Below are positions 8,106 through 16,910 of a stretch of DNA of 64,000 bases, in pieces; the first letter of the stretch is position 1, and the number at the start of each line of letters is the position of its first letter. The notes beneath the pieces are model-generated. The model saw only the letters and a list, made by a program, of their open reading frames with translations, had not been told where the DNA came from and ran no database searches. Position numbers and translations under genes: made by a program. Origin of the DNA: Streptomyces sp. ALI-76-A (GTDB lineage Bacteria > Actinomycetota > Actinomycetes > Streptomycetales > Streptomycetaceae). The stretch lies in contig NZ_JASVWB010000002.1 in assembly GCF_030287445.1 (NCBI RefSeq), forward strand, positions 62,001-126,000. Direction: 5' to 3'.

Positions 8106-9107
8106 TCACGGTTCCGTCAGGGCGCCGGTCCGCAGCAGCGCCAGCCCGAGAGGGGTGATGTGGTGCAGCACGGACCCGCCTCGGCGGCTGGTGGTGATGA
8201 GGTCGGCGTTTCGCAGCACGGTCGCGTGCTGACTGGCCGCTGCCGCCGTGACGTTGAGGCGGCGAGCCAGTTCGCTCGTCGTGCAGCCTTCTGCTGTCAC
8301 CTGTAGAGCGGCGGCTCGCGTGCGGCCGAGCAGAGACCCCAGGTTCCGTATGGCGGAGCCGTCCGCTTCCGCCGGCCCGGTATCGATCAGCGGCCGGCGG
8401 AGAGCCGGCACGCTCAGTCGGGGTGGCTGGGCAGTATCGAGCGGGTCCCACAGAAAGCTCACCGGGTGCTTCGCGAAGACCGTGGGCGTGATGGTCAGTC
8501 CCCTTCCCTGGAGACGCACCTCAACTCGGCGCGGATAGGGAGCTTCGAGCACCGGTGGACGCCAGCGGACCAGTGGTGCGCAGATCGAACGCAGCAGCAG
8601 ATCGATGCCTCCCTCCAACACCAGGTTCGCGCAACGAGTGGACAGCGCGACCAGTTCGGACCGACCTCGATCCCAGTAGGGCTCCACGGTCAGCCGATGG
8701 CAGGCGCGCACGGCATCGGCGAGCTCCCGGCGCGCGTCGCGGTCGCCCTCGCACACCCGCCTGGCCCATGGCAGGTGTCCGGGGTGGAAGTCGAGACCCT
8801 CGAACTCGCGTCGCAGCCGGGACACCGGGGCATGCAGCAGGTTGTCCACGGCGTGGTCCACAGAGGGCACATCGCCCATCAAGGCCAGCAGATCAAGCCC
8901 CGGGCCGCGCACCGGAACCAGGGACGTCAGGGGGCGCGTGTCCGCTCCCATCCGGCCCGCGACCGCTGACCGCCACGTGCGGAAGTGAGGAAGTTCCCGG
9001 TTCTCTCCCAGCAGCTCCAGGCTGTAATAGACCTCCGCTGCGACGCCGATCGTCGCGGCCACCCGTGTCCGGGCGAGGTCTTGCGCCGTGAAGTGAATGC
9101 GTAACAC
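8106..9107 (-). CDS. ArsR-like winged-helix transcriptional regulator
   Basis: 333 residues. The start is GTG 9107 after GGGAGG, giving MLRIHFTAQDLARTRVA, the usual opening of a Streptomyces family with a C-terminal winged helix. That helix reads CTTSELARRLNVTAAAASQHATVLRNADLITTSRRGGSVLHH near residues 280-322, with the recognition helix AAASQHATVLR. The second codon is TTA, a leucine codon that in Streptomyces is read only by the bldA tRNA, so translation is probably linked to development. The central ~250 residues are a family-specific domain of unknown ligand. Further upstream the frame is open but lacks a better start. Confidence 0.82.
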   Translation of the reverse strand: MLRIHFTAQDLARTRVAATIGVAAEVYYSLELLGENRELPHFRTWRSAVAGRMGADTRPLTSLVPVRGPGLDLLALMGDVPSVDHAVDNLLHAPVSRLRREFEGLDFHPGHLPWARRVCEGDRDARRELADAVRACHRLTVEPYWDRGRSELVALSTRCANLVLEGGIDLLLRSICAPLVRWRPPVLEAPYPRRVEVRLQGRGLTITPTVFAKHPVSFLWDPLDTAQPPRLSVPALRRPLIDTGPAEADGSAIRNLGSLLGRTRAAALQVTAEGCTTSELARRLNVTAAAASQHATVLRNADLITTSRRGGSVLHHITPLGLALLRTGALTEP

Positions 9108-9291
9108 CGGCCGGCCTCCCGCCACCGAAGCAGAGCGCATGAGCGCATGAGCGCACCACCAGCATGCCCCCAACTCGCCGCGCCCGATCCCGCATCGGCG
9201 TAGAACGCGCCCGGCTTGCTGACTGTGCATGCGCGCCCGTGAATCTGGTGCAGGCAAGATTTTCGTGGAGCGTGACGGGGCGTCATCGCGA

Positions 9292-9770
9292 TCACGCGAG
9301 AAGGACACGCTTGCGCAGCAGCGGAAGTCCGGCCCGGTTGTACATCTGCCGCTTCAGCGCTTTGAGTCTGTTGACGTGCCCCTCGACGATGCCGGAAGTG
9401 TAGTTCAGGGTCAGTCCAGCAGTACGGCGTCGAGGTCTTGGCGCAGGAACGCCGCGAAGCCCTTACTGACCTTGGCGTTATAGCGTCTGGGTCTTCGTCG
9501 GACCGGTGACAGGGTCGGCCTTGGTCTGGTAGCCCGGAAGTATGCGGTATCCGGACGGGGGCGGGCTGACCGCCGAGCAGCGCAAGCGCCGTGAAGGGGT
9601 ACGAATGCGGGCCGCTGACCTCTTGAGGACGACATGAAAGTCCCTGGCCCGCACGGTGCGGAGGTATCGGGTGAGGATGGAGTAGCCGCCCCGGTAGCCC
9701 TGCTCGCGGAGGCGTTCGTCTCGACCGTCTGACAGACGTTTCGCTGCCCTGTACGGCAGAAGGCGCAGCT
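9292..9770 (-). pseudogene. ISL3-family transposase, C-terminal remnant with frameshifts
   Basis: The last segment reads LNYTSGIVEGHVNRLKALKR followed by QMYNRAGLPLLRKRVLLA and a stop at 9292, a clear ISL3-family C-terminus. Further upstream (about 9640-9770) another frame reads LREQGYRGGYSILTRYLRTVRA, also typical of the family. The frames are not connected and no N-terminus is present. It abuts the 3' end of the SARP-like gene and may have altered it. Confidence 0.82.
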
Positions 9771-11136
9771 ACCCCGCTGATCGCGTCCGGTGTAACGGGG
9801 ACAAGGACGTCCGTTTGACGCCGCAGGTGGCCAAGCTGCACCATCTGCGCCGCCCGCTCGCGTCGAGGAACAACCAACCGCAGTCCTCGCTGGGGCAACT
9901 GCGGACCGTGAAGCGTCGTGGTTCCGCGAGCAATTCGCCCGCACTGCGGGCAACCGCACAGAGAGGCAGCCGCAAACCGGAGGAGGGTGAGGGCTGCCAG
10001 CGTCCGAGGCCGTCCTCGCCACGGGTGAAGACCGAGTGTCTGGCAGCGTCCTCCACCGTGCCTGCCACCACCGTGAAGGCACGGGCGTCGTCCGGATCGG
10101 TCAGACAGGCATACAGGTTCGTACGAAACTGCCGCGCCTCGGCGAGCGCGGTGGCAGCCACGTCGGGGTGCCGCAGCGCCTGCTCCCGCAACCCAGTGAC
10201 CAACCGCTCCCCGATCAGGTCCATATGGCCAGCCCACACGGCAAGCGCGGCGTAGCCGCGCAGCCACTCTGATCCCGGCAGCCGGTCCGCGCCCCAGCCC
10301 GCATAGGTGTTGCAGAACTCCAGTGCGGGGTGTCCGCTCGTGCTCCATGGCAACCATTGGTCGTCGACCCGCACGGCGTAGACCGGTCCGGGAGGCCGGT
10401 CCAGCCGGTGATCGCCATGCAAGATGCGGTCGTGAAGCGTCTGCAGTTCTGCGCCCGGTTCGATGCCGAACTCGGTCACCAGCACTTTGCGCGTGCTGCG
10501 GTACAGGTTGAGGGCATCGGCCTGGCGGCCGCCTCGGTAGAGAGCGGTCATCTGGGCGGCGACCAGCCGTTCCCGTCCTGGATGCTCCTCGACCAGCGGT
10601 GTCAGATCCGCCACGACACGGTCGTGGAGACCCATGGTGAGCTGCGCCTCCACTCGCTGCTCCACAGCGGAGAGGCGCAGTTCGTCGAGGGGACCGCCGA
10701 GGCGGGTGCGCAGCCGGTCGTCGGCCACGTCCGCGAGCAGCGGGCCCCGCCACAGACCGAGGGCCTCGTCGTAGAGCCGGACTCGCTCCACGGGGTCACC
10801 GGCATCAGCCGCCTGCCGGACGAGGAAGGTGAACTCCTGCGCGTCGATCGTATGAGGGCCCTGCTCGACCGCGTAGCCGTCATGCCGGGTTTCGACGCGC
10901 ACTCCGTACGGCTTGAGAGCGACACGTAATCGGCCTATGTAGGTGTGAACGGTGCCGCGGGCGGAGGCGGGCGCATCACCGTTCCACATCAGGTCGATCA
11001 GGCGCTCGGTCGTCACGGCGCGGCCCGCGTGCAGCAGCAGTACCGACAGCAGGCACCGCTCCTGGCGGCGGCTGCCCGCCAGCACCTGTCGTCCCTCGTG
11101 GCGGACGGCGAACGGACCGAGCAACTGGAACTCCAT
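9769..11136 (-). CDS. SARP-type regulator fused to an ABATE/CGNR-like zinc-finger domain
   Basis: 455 residues. Residues 1-95 are an OmpR-like winged helix (MEFQLLGPFAVRHEGR; RGTVHTYIGRLRVAL), and 96-250 a bacterial transcriptional activation domain ending AELQTLHDRIL, together the SARP layout. Residues 265-440 resemble ABATE proteins: WLPWSTSGHPALEFCNTYAGW, and a C-terminal finger RSCPSEDCGWLFLDASGRRRWCSLATCG. The canonical CGNR tetrapeptide is replaced by CGVKR and the last 15 residues look foreign, close to an ISL3 remnant, so the end may have been changed by insertion. No ribosome site is visible before ATG 11136; the message may be leaderless. Activator of a nearby or distant metabolite pathway is likely, but no target is evident. 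Confidence 0.85.
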   Translation of the reverse strand: MEFQLLGPFAVRHEGRQVLAGSRRQERCLLSVLLLHAGRAVTTERLIDLMWNGDAPASARGTVHTYIGRLRVALKPYGVRVETRHDGYAVEQGPHTIDAQEFTFLVRQAADAGDPVERVRLYDEALGLWRGPLLADVADDRLRTRLGGPLDELRLSAVEQRVEAQLTMGLHDRVVADLTPLVEEHPGRERLVAAQMTALYRGGRQADALNLYRSTRKVLVTEFGIEPGAELQTLHDRILHGDHRLDRPPGPVYAVRVDDQWLPWSTSGHPALEFCNTYAGWGADRLPGSEWLRGYAALAVWAGHMDLIGERLVTGLREQALRHPDVAATALAEARQFRTNLYACLTDPDDARAFTVVAGTVEDAARHSVFTRGEDGLGRWQPSPSSGLRLPLCAVARSAGELLAEPRRFTVRSCPSEDCGWLFLDASGRRRWCSLATCGVKRTSLSPLHRTRSAG

Positions 11137-11138
11137 AG

Positions 11139-11156
11139 CGCTAGGCAGCCTAACGC
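11139..11156. promoter_or_regulatory. Imperfect palindrome at the SARP-like gene start
   Basis: CGCTAGGC-A-GCCTAACG is a near-perfect dyad with one mismatch just upstream of the SARP-like start and between two divergent genes. It could be an operator; this is only a position and symmetry argument. Confidence 0.35.
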
Positions 11157-11271
11157 GGCCGAGTGTCCGCGGTCCGTGCAGGTGATGGTGAGAGTTTGGT
11201 CAGACGCCGGCGAGAAACTGGCGAGCGCCTCTTCAGGAACCTTCCTTTCAATCATCTGGCCAGGGAGAGTC

Positions 11272-11787
11272 ATGCGACGAACCGTTCTCGCACCGCTGGC
11301 GCTTGCCGCCGTGCTCCTGGGAGTACAGCCCGTGTCGGTCGCGTCCGCCCGAGCCGGCACCGGGTGGGAGCCGGCACCTTCCGCGCCTTGGGACGTCAGT
11401 GCCGGACTGCGGTGCGACTTCCCTGTTCACGGCGAGCCCGTCATCGACGAGGTGATGAAGCGTGTGCTGGACACCAGCCCCGACGGAACCGCGAAGCGCG
11501 TCGCGTACAAGGGCGATCTGATCGTGCGGATCACGAACACCGAGACCGGTGCCTTCTACGACGCCGACGCGAGCGGCTCGGCCATCGTCGAGCACCGAAC
11601 CGGCGGCTCTCAGTTCTGGGCCGCGCACGGCCCGGTGTTGGTCGGTATCGGCGAGGGCAAGGGCAACCTGCCGCGCGGCCTGTACATCATCGACGGGGTG
11701 TACACCATGGACATCAGCTCCGTCGGGTACAAGGCCGTGAACCTGGTGCACGGGACGAAGGACAGCCTCTGCGCACGCATCGACTGA
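11272..11787 (+). CDS. Secreted protein of unknown function
   Basis: 171 residues from ATG 11272 after CAGGGAGAG. MRRTVLAPLALAAVLLGVQP and following residues form a signal peptide ending near VASARA (about residue 27). The mature protein includes LRCDFPVHGEPVIDEVMKR, a middle part VRITNTETGAFYDADASGSA and the final LCARID, with two cysteines that could pair. I know similar secreted actinobacterial proteins only as hypothetical. It is divergent from the SARP-like regulator across a 135-bp gap. Confidence 0.75.
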   Translation: MRRTVLAPLALAAVLLGVQPVSVASARAGTGWEPAPSAPWDVSAGLRCDFPVHGEPVIDEVMKRVLDTSPDGTAKRVAYKGDLIVRITNTETGAFYDADASGSAIVEHRTGGSQFWAAHGPVLVGIGEGKGNLPRGLYIIDGVYTMDISSVGYKAVNLVHGTKDSLCARID

Positions 11788-12102
11788 CATCTGCCCGTAC
11801 CTGCCGCACCGGCGCGAGCACCTTCACACAGCCCGAGACACCGACGTCGTGGACAGCCGGACGACGTCAGCAGTACGAACTGCCGCCGCCGGCGGCGGCA
11901 CCCCCATCAACCATCCATGAGCTGAGTTTCGAGCCGACGCAGGCGTGGTTGACCACCCAGCCCGCCGTGGAGCGTCGTGCCCCTGGCGTGCCCTTACCGG
12001 TAGTTCGATAAATTCGGCGGTAGAGGTCAATGCCGTGTCCGGTGGTGACCGCGTCGATCAGGGCTTGGAGGGTGGGTCCTTGTCCGTCCAGGCTCGCCAC
12101 CA
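11788..12102. other. Gene-free stretch before the IS3 remnant
   Basis: On the minus strand a short frame near 12000-12103 encodes LDGQGPTLQALIDAVTTGHG and looks protein-like, but I do not recognise it and it breaks into the IS3 junction. Otherwise nothing is seen. Confidence 0.3.
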
Positions 12103-12412
12103 TCGCTTGCGCAGACGAGTTCGCACCACCGTCCCGGACCCGGCCACCTCACCGGTCCCGGATCTGTTCCAGCGGGACTTCACCGCCACCGAACCCGGCC
12201 TGAAATACATGGGCGGCATCACCTATCTCCCCCTGGAAACCGGGGAGTTCCTCTATCTCGCGACCGTGCTGGATTGCTTCAGCCGCAAGGTCGTCGGCTG
12301 GTCCATCGCCGGCCACATGCGCACCGGCCTGGTCGCCGACGCACTGCGGATGGCCGTCCGCACCCGGGGCAGCCTTAGCGGGGCGGTATTCCACTCCGAC
12401 CACGGAGCCCAA
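12103..12412 (+). pseudogene. IS3-family transposase (OrfB), middle fragment left of an IS30 insertion
   Basis: The frame reads RLRRRVRTTVPDPATSPVPD, LFQRDFTATEPGLKYMGGIT and FHSDHGAQ, the integrase core of an IS3-family OrfB with the DDE-type first Asp. The N-terminal part is missing. The frame is interrupted after codon CAA (12410-12412) by an IS30 element and resumes in frame at 13909. Confidence 0.9.
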
Positions 12413-13908
12413 GGTGAATTCAACTGGTCGTCGCAACACTTTGATCTCGGAGGTGTGCGACGTGGCCACGGCGGACTGGAGTTTGAAGACCAGCGATGTC
12501 CCGGAGGGTCGGCGTCGGCAGTGGCGCGCTGATCATGCGTTGCGGCCGGCGATGCGTTCGCCGGGGAGGCCTGATCCGTCTCGAGTCGTGCAGCGCCAGT
12601 TCTGGCGGCTGATCGCCACGGGGGTCACCACGGTGGAGGCGTCGTTGGCGGTCGGCGTGTCGTGGCCGGTGGGTGCGAGGTGGTTTCGTCACGCTGGCGG
12701 CATGCCTCCGATCTCGTTGGCCGAGCCCACGGGCCGGTACCTCGCGTTCGAGGAGCGCGAGGAGATCGCGATCCTCAGGGCGATGAACAAGGGCGTGCGC
12801 GAGATCGCCCGCGCCCTGGGGCGTGACCCCGGAACGATCTCTCGCGAACTGCGCCGCAACGCCGCCACGCGCGGCGGCAAGCAGGAGTACCGCGCGACGG
12901 TCGCCCAGTGGAAAGCACAGCAGGCCGCCAAGCGCCCGAAGACCGCGAAACTCACAGGCAACGACAGGTTGCGTGAGAACGTACAGGACCGGCTCGCCGG
13001 CAGCGTCCGCCGCCCCGACAACACGATCGTCACCGGGCCCAGGACGCCTGCATGGAAGGGGCTGAACAAGCCGCACCGGCAGGACAGACGATGGGCGACG
13101 GCATGGAGCCCGGAGCAGATCTCGCATCGACTCCATGTCGACTTCCCCGATGATGGGTCCATGCGCATCAGCCACGAAGCGATCTACCAGGCGCTGTTCA
13201 TCGAAGGCCGTGGCGCGCTCAAGCGGGAACTGGTCACGTGTCTGCGCACCGGCCGGGCGCTGCGGACTCCCCGCGCACGGTCGCAGAACAAACCGCAGGG
13301 GCATGTCACCGCGGACGTCGTCCTCAGCGAACGCCCCGCCGAGGCCGCAGACCGCGCGGTCCCCGGACACTGGGAAGGCGATTTGATCATCGGGACGGGC
13401 CGCTCCGCGATCGGCACGCTTGTCGAGCGCAGCAGCCGCTCCACACTCCTGGTACACCTGCCCCGGCTGGAGGGCTGGGGCGAAAGGACACCCGCGAAGA
13501 ACGGCCCCTCGCTCGGAGGCTATGGCGCGATCGCGATGAACGCGGCGCTCACCACGTCGATGACGCACCTGCCCGAGCAGCTACGCAAGACCCTCACCTG
13601 GGACCGAGGGAAGGAACTCTCCGGCCACGCCCAGTTCGCTCTCGACACCGGGACGAAGGTGTTCTTCGCCGATCCGCACTCGCCCTGGCAACGACCGACA
13701 AACGAGAACACGAACGGGCTGCTGCGTCAGTACTTCCCGAAGGGCACCGACCTCTCCCGCTGGTCGTCCACGGACCTCGAAGCCGTCGCCATGGCGATCA
13801 ACAACCGGCCCCGCAAAGTCCTGGGTTGGCGGACACCGGCCGAGGTCTTCGAAGAACAGCTACGCTCGCTGCAACAGCCCGGTGTTGCAACGACCGGTTG
13901 AACTCGCC
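12413..13908 (+). mobile_element. IS30-family insertion sequence inside an IS3-family transposase gene
   Basis: 1496-bp element. Its ends are 27-bp inverted repeats, 12413-12439 and 13882-13908, with four mismatches; both contain the block GTCGTNGCAACAC. It is flanked by a 3-bp target duplication CAA (12410-12412 and 13909-13911), the size expected for IS30. Removing the element and one CAA restores codons H-G-A-Q-Y-V-S-R of the IS3 transposase. One intact transposase gene occupies most of the element. Confidence 0.9.
12462..13901 (+). CDS. IS30-family transposase
   Basis: 479 residues from GTG 12462, which follows a GGAGG with 8-bp spacing; an in-frame GTG at 12414 lies within the terminal repeat and is less likely. 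The HTH region reads LAFEEREEIAILRAMNKGVREIARALGRDPGTISRELRRN. The DDE catalytic core shows GHWEGDLIIG, TWDRGKELS and the final ENTNGLLRQYFPKGTDLS. The frame is uninterrupted, so the element may be active. The stop codon lies within the right inverted repeat. Confidence 0.93.
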   Translation: MATADWSLKTSDVPEGRRRQWRADHALRPAMRSPGRPDPSRVVQRQFWRLIATGVTTVEASLAVGVSWPVGARWFRHAGGMPPISLAEPTGRYLAFEEREEIAILRAMNKGVREIARALGRDPGTISRELRRNAATRGGKQEYRATVAQWKAQQAAKRPKTAKLTGNDRLRENVQDRLAGSVRRPDNTIVTGPRTPAWKGLNKPHRQDRRWATAWSPEQISHRLHVDFPDDGSMRISHEAIYQALFIEGRGALKRELVTCLRTGRALRTPRARSQNKPQGHVTADVVLSERPAEAADRAVPGHWEGDLIIGTGRSAIGTLVERSSRSTLLVHLPRLEGWGERTPAKNGPSLGGYGAIAMNAALTTSMTHLPEQLRKTLTWDRGKELSGHAQFALDTGTKVFFADPHSPWQRPTNENTNGLLRQYFPKGTDLSRWSSTDLEAVAMAINNRPRKVLGWRTPAEVFEEQLRSLQQPGVATTG

Positions 13909-14202
13909 CAATACGTCTCCCGGGCCTTCGCCGGTCTCTGTGACCAGTTCGGGGTGACCCGGTCGATGGGTGCGGCCGGCACCAGCGCCGACAACGCGGC
14001 CTGCGAAGGCTTCCACGCGTCCCTGAAACGCGAGACCCTCCAGGGCGCCCACGACTACGGCGACGCCGACACCTGCCGCAGGGCCGTCTTCGCCTGGCTG
14101 ACCCGCTACAACACCCGCCGCCGGCACTCCGCCAACGGCCACCTCAGCCCCGACGAATACGAACACCGACACCACGCCGCTAAACTCACGCTCGCCGCGT
14201 GA
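13909..14202 (+). pseudogene. IS3-family transposase (OrfB), C-terminal fragment right of the IS30 insertion
   Basis: Resumes in frame with YVSRAFAGLCDQFGVTRSMG, then GTSADNAACEGFHASLKRET and a final stretch FAWLTRYNTRRRHSANGHLS with the last catalytic Glu in CEGFHASLK, ending at 14202. Together with 12103-12412 it forms one transposase lacking only its N-terminus. Confidence 0.9.
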
Positions 14203-14213
14203 TCAATAACCGC

Positions 14214-14420
14214 GTGCCCACCTTCACGAGGGAAGGCCCGGCACCGGCTCACCCCGACCGGGTGACGCTGCCAACGGCCCCTGAAGCAAGCCCAAGGGAA
14301 GGACAAGCGTCCGGGTGAAGCTCCGGAAAGGACCATTCAGATATACCTGGCGTATGGCTATCCCGTGCTGAGTGTCTTCTGGACCGATGTTGTTCATCCC
14401 GCTGCTACCCCGCCGTCCGC
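14214..14420 (+). ncRNA. Candidate 5' fragment of a group II intron RNA
   Basis: Non-coding sequence beginning GTGCCCACC directly after the IS3 gene end. It has several local hairpins (CCTTC/GAAGG at 14220-14235; GTCC/GGAC around 14308-14332) and the stretch CAGATATACCTGGCGTATGG (14337-14356), which is reminiscent of the domain I segment following the basal helix in bacterial group II introns. No intron-encoded protein or domain V is seen, so at most a 5' fragment survives. Called from memory of the pattern, not from a model search. Confidence 0.35.
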
Positions 14421-14478
14421 CAAGCCGTGAGCCCTTCAACCACCTTCGGTGGGACTTCGTGTAGTTCCCGGGCCGGGG

Positions 14479-14642
14479 TCACAGCTGCTCCAGGGGGCGC
14501 CGTCCGATAATGTCGCCGCCCGGGCCGCCGGGCAGGGCGATACGGGCGGTGACGCGTTTGCCGACCGGCTCCCGGTGAACCTCAAAGCTCTAGGCGACGC
14601 CAATGACGATCTCCAGACCGTGCTGCCCGACCCGACCCACAT
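14479..14642 (-). pseudogene. 3' remnant of an ATP-binding (anti-sigma/HATPase-like) regulatory protein gene
   Basis: The frame reads DVGRVGQHGLEIVIGVA, then an in-frame TAG, then SFEVHREPVGKRVTARIALP to a stop at 14479. This is the C-terminus common in Streptomyces ATP-binding regulatory proteins of the SpoIIAB/RsbW kind. The N-terminal ATPase part is absent. Confidence 0.6.
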
Positions 14643-14703
14643 CAGCGGCCCGTACCCCCCTCTGGATAGTCGTCTTGGGAGGACTCAATTGACAGGACGC
14701 TGG

Positions 14704-16158
14704 TCAAGCTCGTCGGCTTTGCGGTTTGAGGGCACCCTGCATGGAGTCTGCACTCGGTTGGAGGGTGTCGACGGCTACGGGCTGTGAGGCGCGCGCGACG
14801 GCGAAGAGGAAGAGCCCGCAGGCCGCCACGAGCAGCCATCCCGGACGGGAGGCGGCGGCGAGGCTGTTGGGGCCGGCGCCCGCGACGAGGCCTCCGGCGA
14901 CGGCGATGCCGATGGCCGCACCGACCTGGCGGGCGGTGGAGGTGACGGCCCCTGCCACGCCGGCCCGGGAGGGCGGCAGGCCGCTGACCGCGGTATTGGT
15001 GAGGGGGGCGTTGGCGAAGCCGAACCCGATGCCGATCAGGAGGTGGGCGAGGAGGAGCAGCGGCACGCTCGTGTCCTGGTCAAGGTTGATCAGGCACACA
15101 CCGCCGGCCGTGGTGAAGGCGCCCGCGAGGATCAGCGGACGCCGCGGTCCAAAGCGTGCGACCAGGGCGCCGGACCAGGTCGCGCACAGGGTGGCCCCGA
15201 GTGCCATGGGCAGGGTGGCGGCACCGCTTTCGAGCGGTGTCCAGCTGCGGGCGTGCTGGAGGTAGAGGGTGTTGAGCAGCAGAGTCACGTTCAGTGCGAC
15301 GAACACCGCCATGGCGCCGAGCACCGCTGTCGCGAACGGCGGTCGGCGGAAGAGGCCGAGGTCCATGAGGGGTTCGCTGCGGCGCAGCTCGACCACGATG
15401 AACCCGGCTGTCGCGGCCGTGATCAGGGCGTAGCCGATGAGGGCCGTGGGTGAGGCCCAGCCGATGCCGGGTCCTTCGATGAGGACGCCGACGAAGAGCA
15501 AGAGGACCACGGTGAGGAGCACCTGGCCGGGCAGGTCGAGGCGCCGGGCGCGCTGTGCGCGGGATTCCGGCACGAACACGGCGACCAGGACGAGGGCGGC
15601 GGCGACGACCGGCGCGTTGATCCAGAACACCGAACGCCAGCCGAACGCGGCGATGAGCGCCCCGCCGGTGACCGGGCCTGCCGCCATGCTGAGCCCGAAG
15701 ACCGACGCCCATACGCCGATCGCCCGGGCCCGTTCCCGTGGGTCGGGCATCGCGTTCACCACGATCGCCAGGGCCACGGGGCTCAGCATGGAGGCCCCGA
15801 CCCCCTGGACGGCCCGAGCGGCGACGAGCACGCCGAGTGACGGAGCGAGGGCGCACGCGAGGGAGGCCAGGCCGAAGACGAGCAGTCCGCACTGGAAGAC
15901 GCGGCGCCGTCCGAAGCGGTCCGCGAGCGCGCCGGAAACCATGAGGAGACTGGCCAGGACCACGGTGTAAGCGTTGACCGCCCATTCCAGACCGCGGGTG
16001 CCCACGTCAAGGCCGTGCCCAATCTCGGGCAGGCCTACGTTGACGATGGTCGTGTCCACACCCACGAGGAACATGCTGAGCGCGCAGACGGCCAGCACGG
16101 TCCAGCGCCGGCGTGCGCTCAGCGGGGAGGGTGGAGTGGCCAGGGATGTCGTGAGCAT
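14704..16158 (-). CDS. DHA2-family MFS drug exporter (EmrB/QacA type)
   Basis: 484 residues from ATG 16158. Hydrophobic throughout with about 14 predicted membrane spans. The family motif MFLVGVDTTIVNVGLPEIG near residues 27-45, the loop 2-3 motif DRFGRRRVF and the antiporter motif region GPVTGGALIAAFGWRSVFWIN are present. Expected to export a drug or toxic metabolite using the proton gradient. It is divergent from an XRE-cupin regulator, with a palindromic operator in the gap, so that regulator probably represses it. Confidence 0.9.
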   Translation of the reverse strand: MLTTSLATPPSPLSARRRWTVLAVCALSMFLVGVDTTIVNVGLPEIGHGLDVGTRGLEWAVNAYTVVLASLLMVSGALADRFGRRRVFQCGLLVFGLASLACALAPSLGVLVAARAVQGVGASMLSPVALAIVVNAMPDPRERARAIGVWASVFGLSMAAGPVTGGALIAAFGWRSVFWINAPVVAAALVLVAVFVPESRAQRARRLDLPGQVLLTVVLLLFVGVLIEGPGIGWASPTALIGYALITAATAGFIVVELRRSEPLMDLGLFRRPPFATAVLGAMAVFVALNVTLLLNTLYLQHARSWTPLESGAATLPMALGATLCATWSGALVARFGPRRPLILAGAFTTAGGVCLINLDQDTSVPLLLLAHLLIGIGFGFANAPLTNTAVSGLPPSRAGVAGAVTSTARQVGAAIGIAVAGGLVAGAGPNSLAAASRPGWLLVAACGLFLFAVARASQPVAVDTLQPSADSMQGALKPQSRRA

Positions 16159-16225
16159 GGGAGGTCCCCCTTCAACGGGATCGGCTACCGCCAGATTCGG
16201 GGAGGGGCAGGGGCAGGGCCCAGAG

Positions 16226-16246
16226 ATTTTGCGAAGACTGCAAAAT
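16226..16246. promoter_or_regulatory. Palindromic operator between the exporter and XRE-cupin genes
   Basis: ATTTTGC, seven bases, GCAAAAT: a perfect 7-7-7 dyad located 7 bp before the regulator start and 68 bp before the exporter start. Likely the autoregulatory site of the XRE-cupin protein (inference). Confidence 0.7.
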
Positions 16247-16252
16247 GGCCGC

Positions 16253-16852
16253 ATGGACACCGAACTCGCGGAACTCATCGACAGCATCGGGCCACGACTG
16301 CGGGCCCTACGGCGCGACCGCGGCCTCACCCTCGAAACCCTCGCGGGGGACACCGGAATCTCGGTGAGCACGCTGTCGCGCCTGGAGTCGGGCCGGCGGC
16401 GTCCGACGCTCGACCTCCTCATCCCGCTCGCCCGGGCCCACCGCGTCGCGCTGGACCAACTGGTGACTGCTCCGGCCACCGGTGATCCGCGAGTCCATCT
16501 CAAGCCCCGGAGCCGGGAGCACGGGAGTGTGCTGGTCCCGCTGACGCAGTACCCGGGCCGGGTCCAGGTCTTCAAGCAGGTGCTCGCCCACCGGGAACCG
16601 AGACTGGTAACCCACTCCGGCTACGAATGGCTCTACGTGCTCGCCGGCGAGCTCCGCCTCATCCTCGGAGAGCGCGAGATCACTCTACGGCCGGGCGAGG
16701 TGGCCGAGTTCGACACCAGTGAACCCCACTGGTTCGGCCCCGCCGGCGCCGAAGCGGTGGAAATCCTGCACCTGTTCGGTCCCCACGGCGACCAGGCCGT
16801 CGTCCGCACCGGCCCGGCGGTCAGGCCTCCTCGGGACCGGCCGAGGGCGTGA
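16253..16852 (+). CDS. XRE-family regulator with C-terminal cupin domain
   Basis: 199 residues. The HTH spans LRALRRDRGLTLETLAGDTG and ISVSTLSRLESGRRRPTLDL (residues 15-54). The cupin fold spans about 100-185: THSGYEWLYVLAGELRLILG and LRPGEVAEFDTSEPHWFGPA, including the G(X)5HXH-like second motif with His in PHWF. Cupin-containing XRE regulators sense small ligands and typically control a divergent exporter or metabolic gene, as here. The start is ATG 16253; a longer open frame exists upstream but crosses the operator. Confidence 0.9.
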   Translation: MDTELAELIDSIGPRLRALRRDRGLTLETLAGDTGISVSTLSRLESGRRRPTLDLLIPLARAHRVALDQLVTAPATGDPRVHLKPRSREHGSVLVPLTQYPGRVQVFKQVLAHREPRLVTHSGYEWLYVLAGELRLILGEREITLRPGEVAEFDTSEPHWFGPAGAEAVEILHLFGPHGDQAVVRTGPAVRPPRDRPRA

Positions 16853-16910
16853 TCGTCCGGTTCGTCCGGCCGGTGGATCCCGGTTACCTTCTGGCACCCA
16901 TGACCAGGAA

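Noticed and set aside
8927..10753. 608-codon frame opposite part of the SARP-like and ArsR-like genes
   Set aside because: Runs through the decayed ISL3 sequence and two real genes in another frame; no start or motif.
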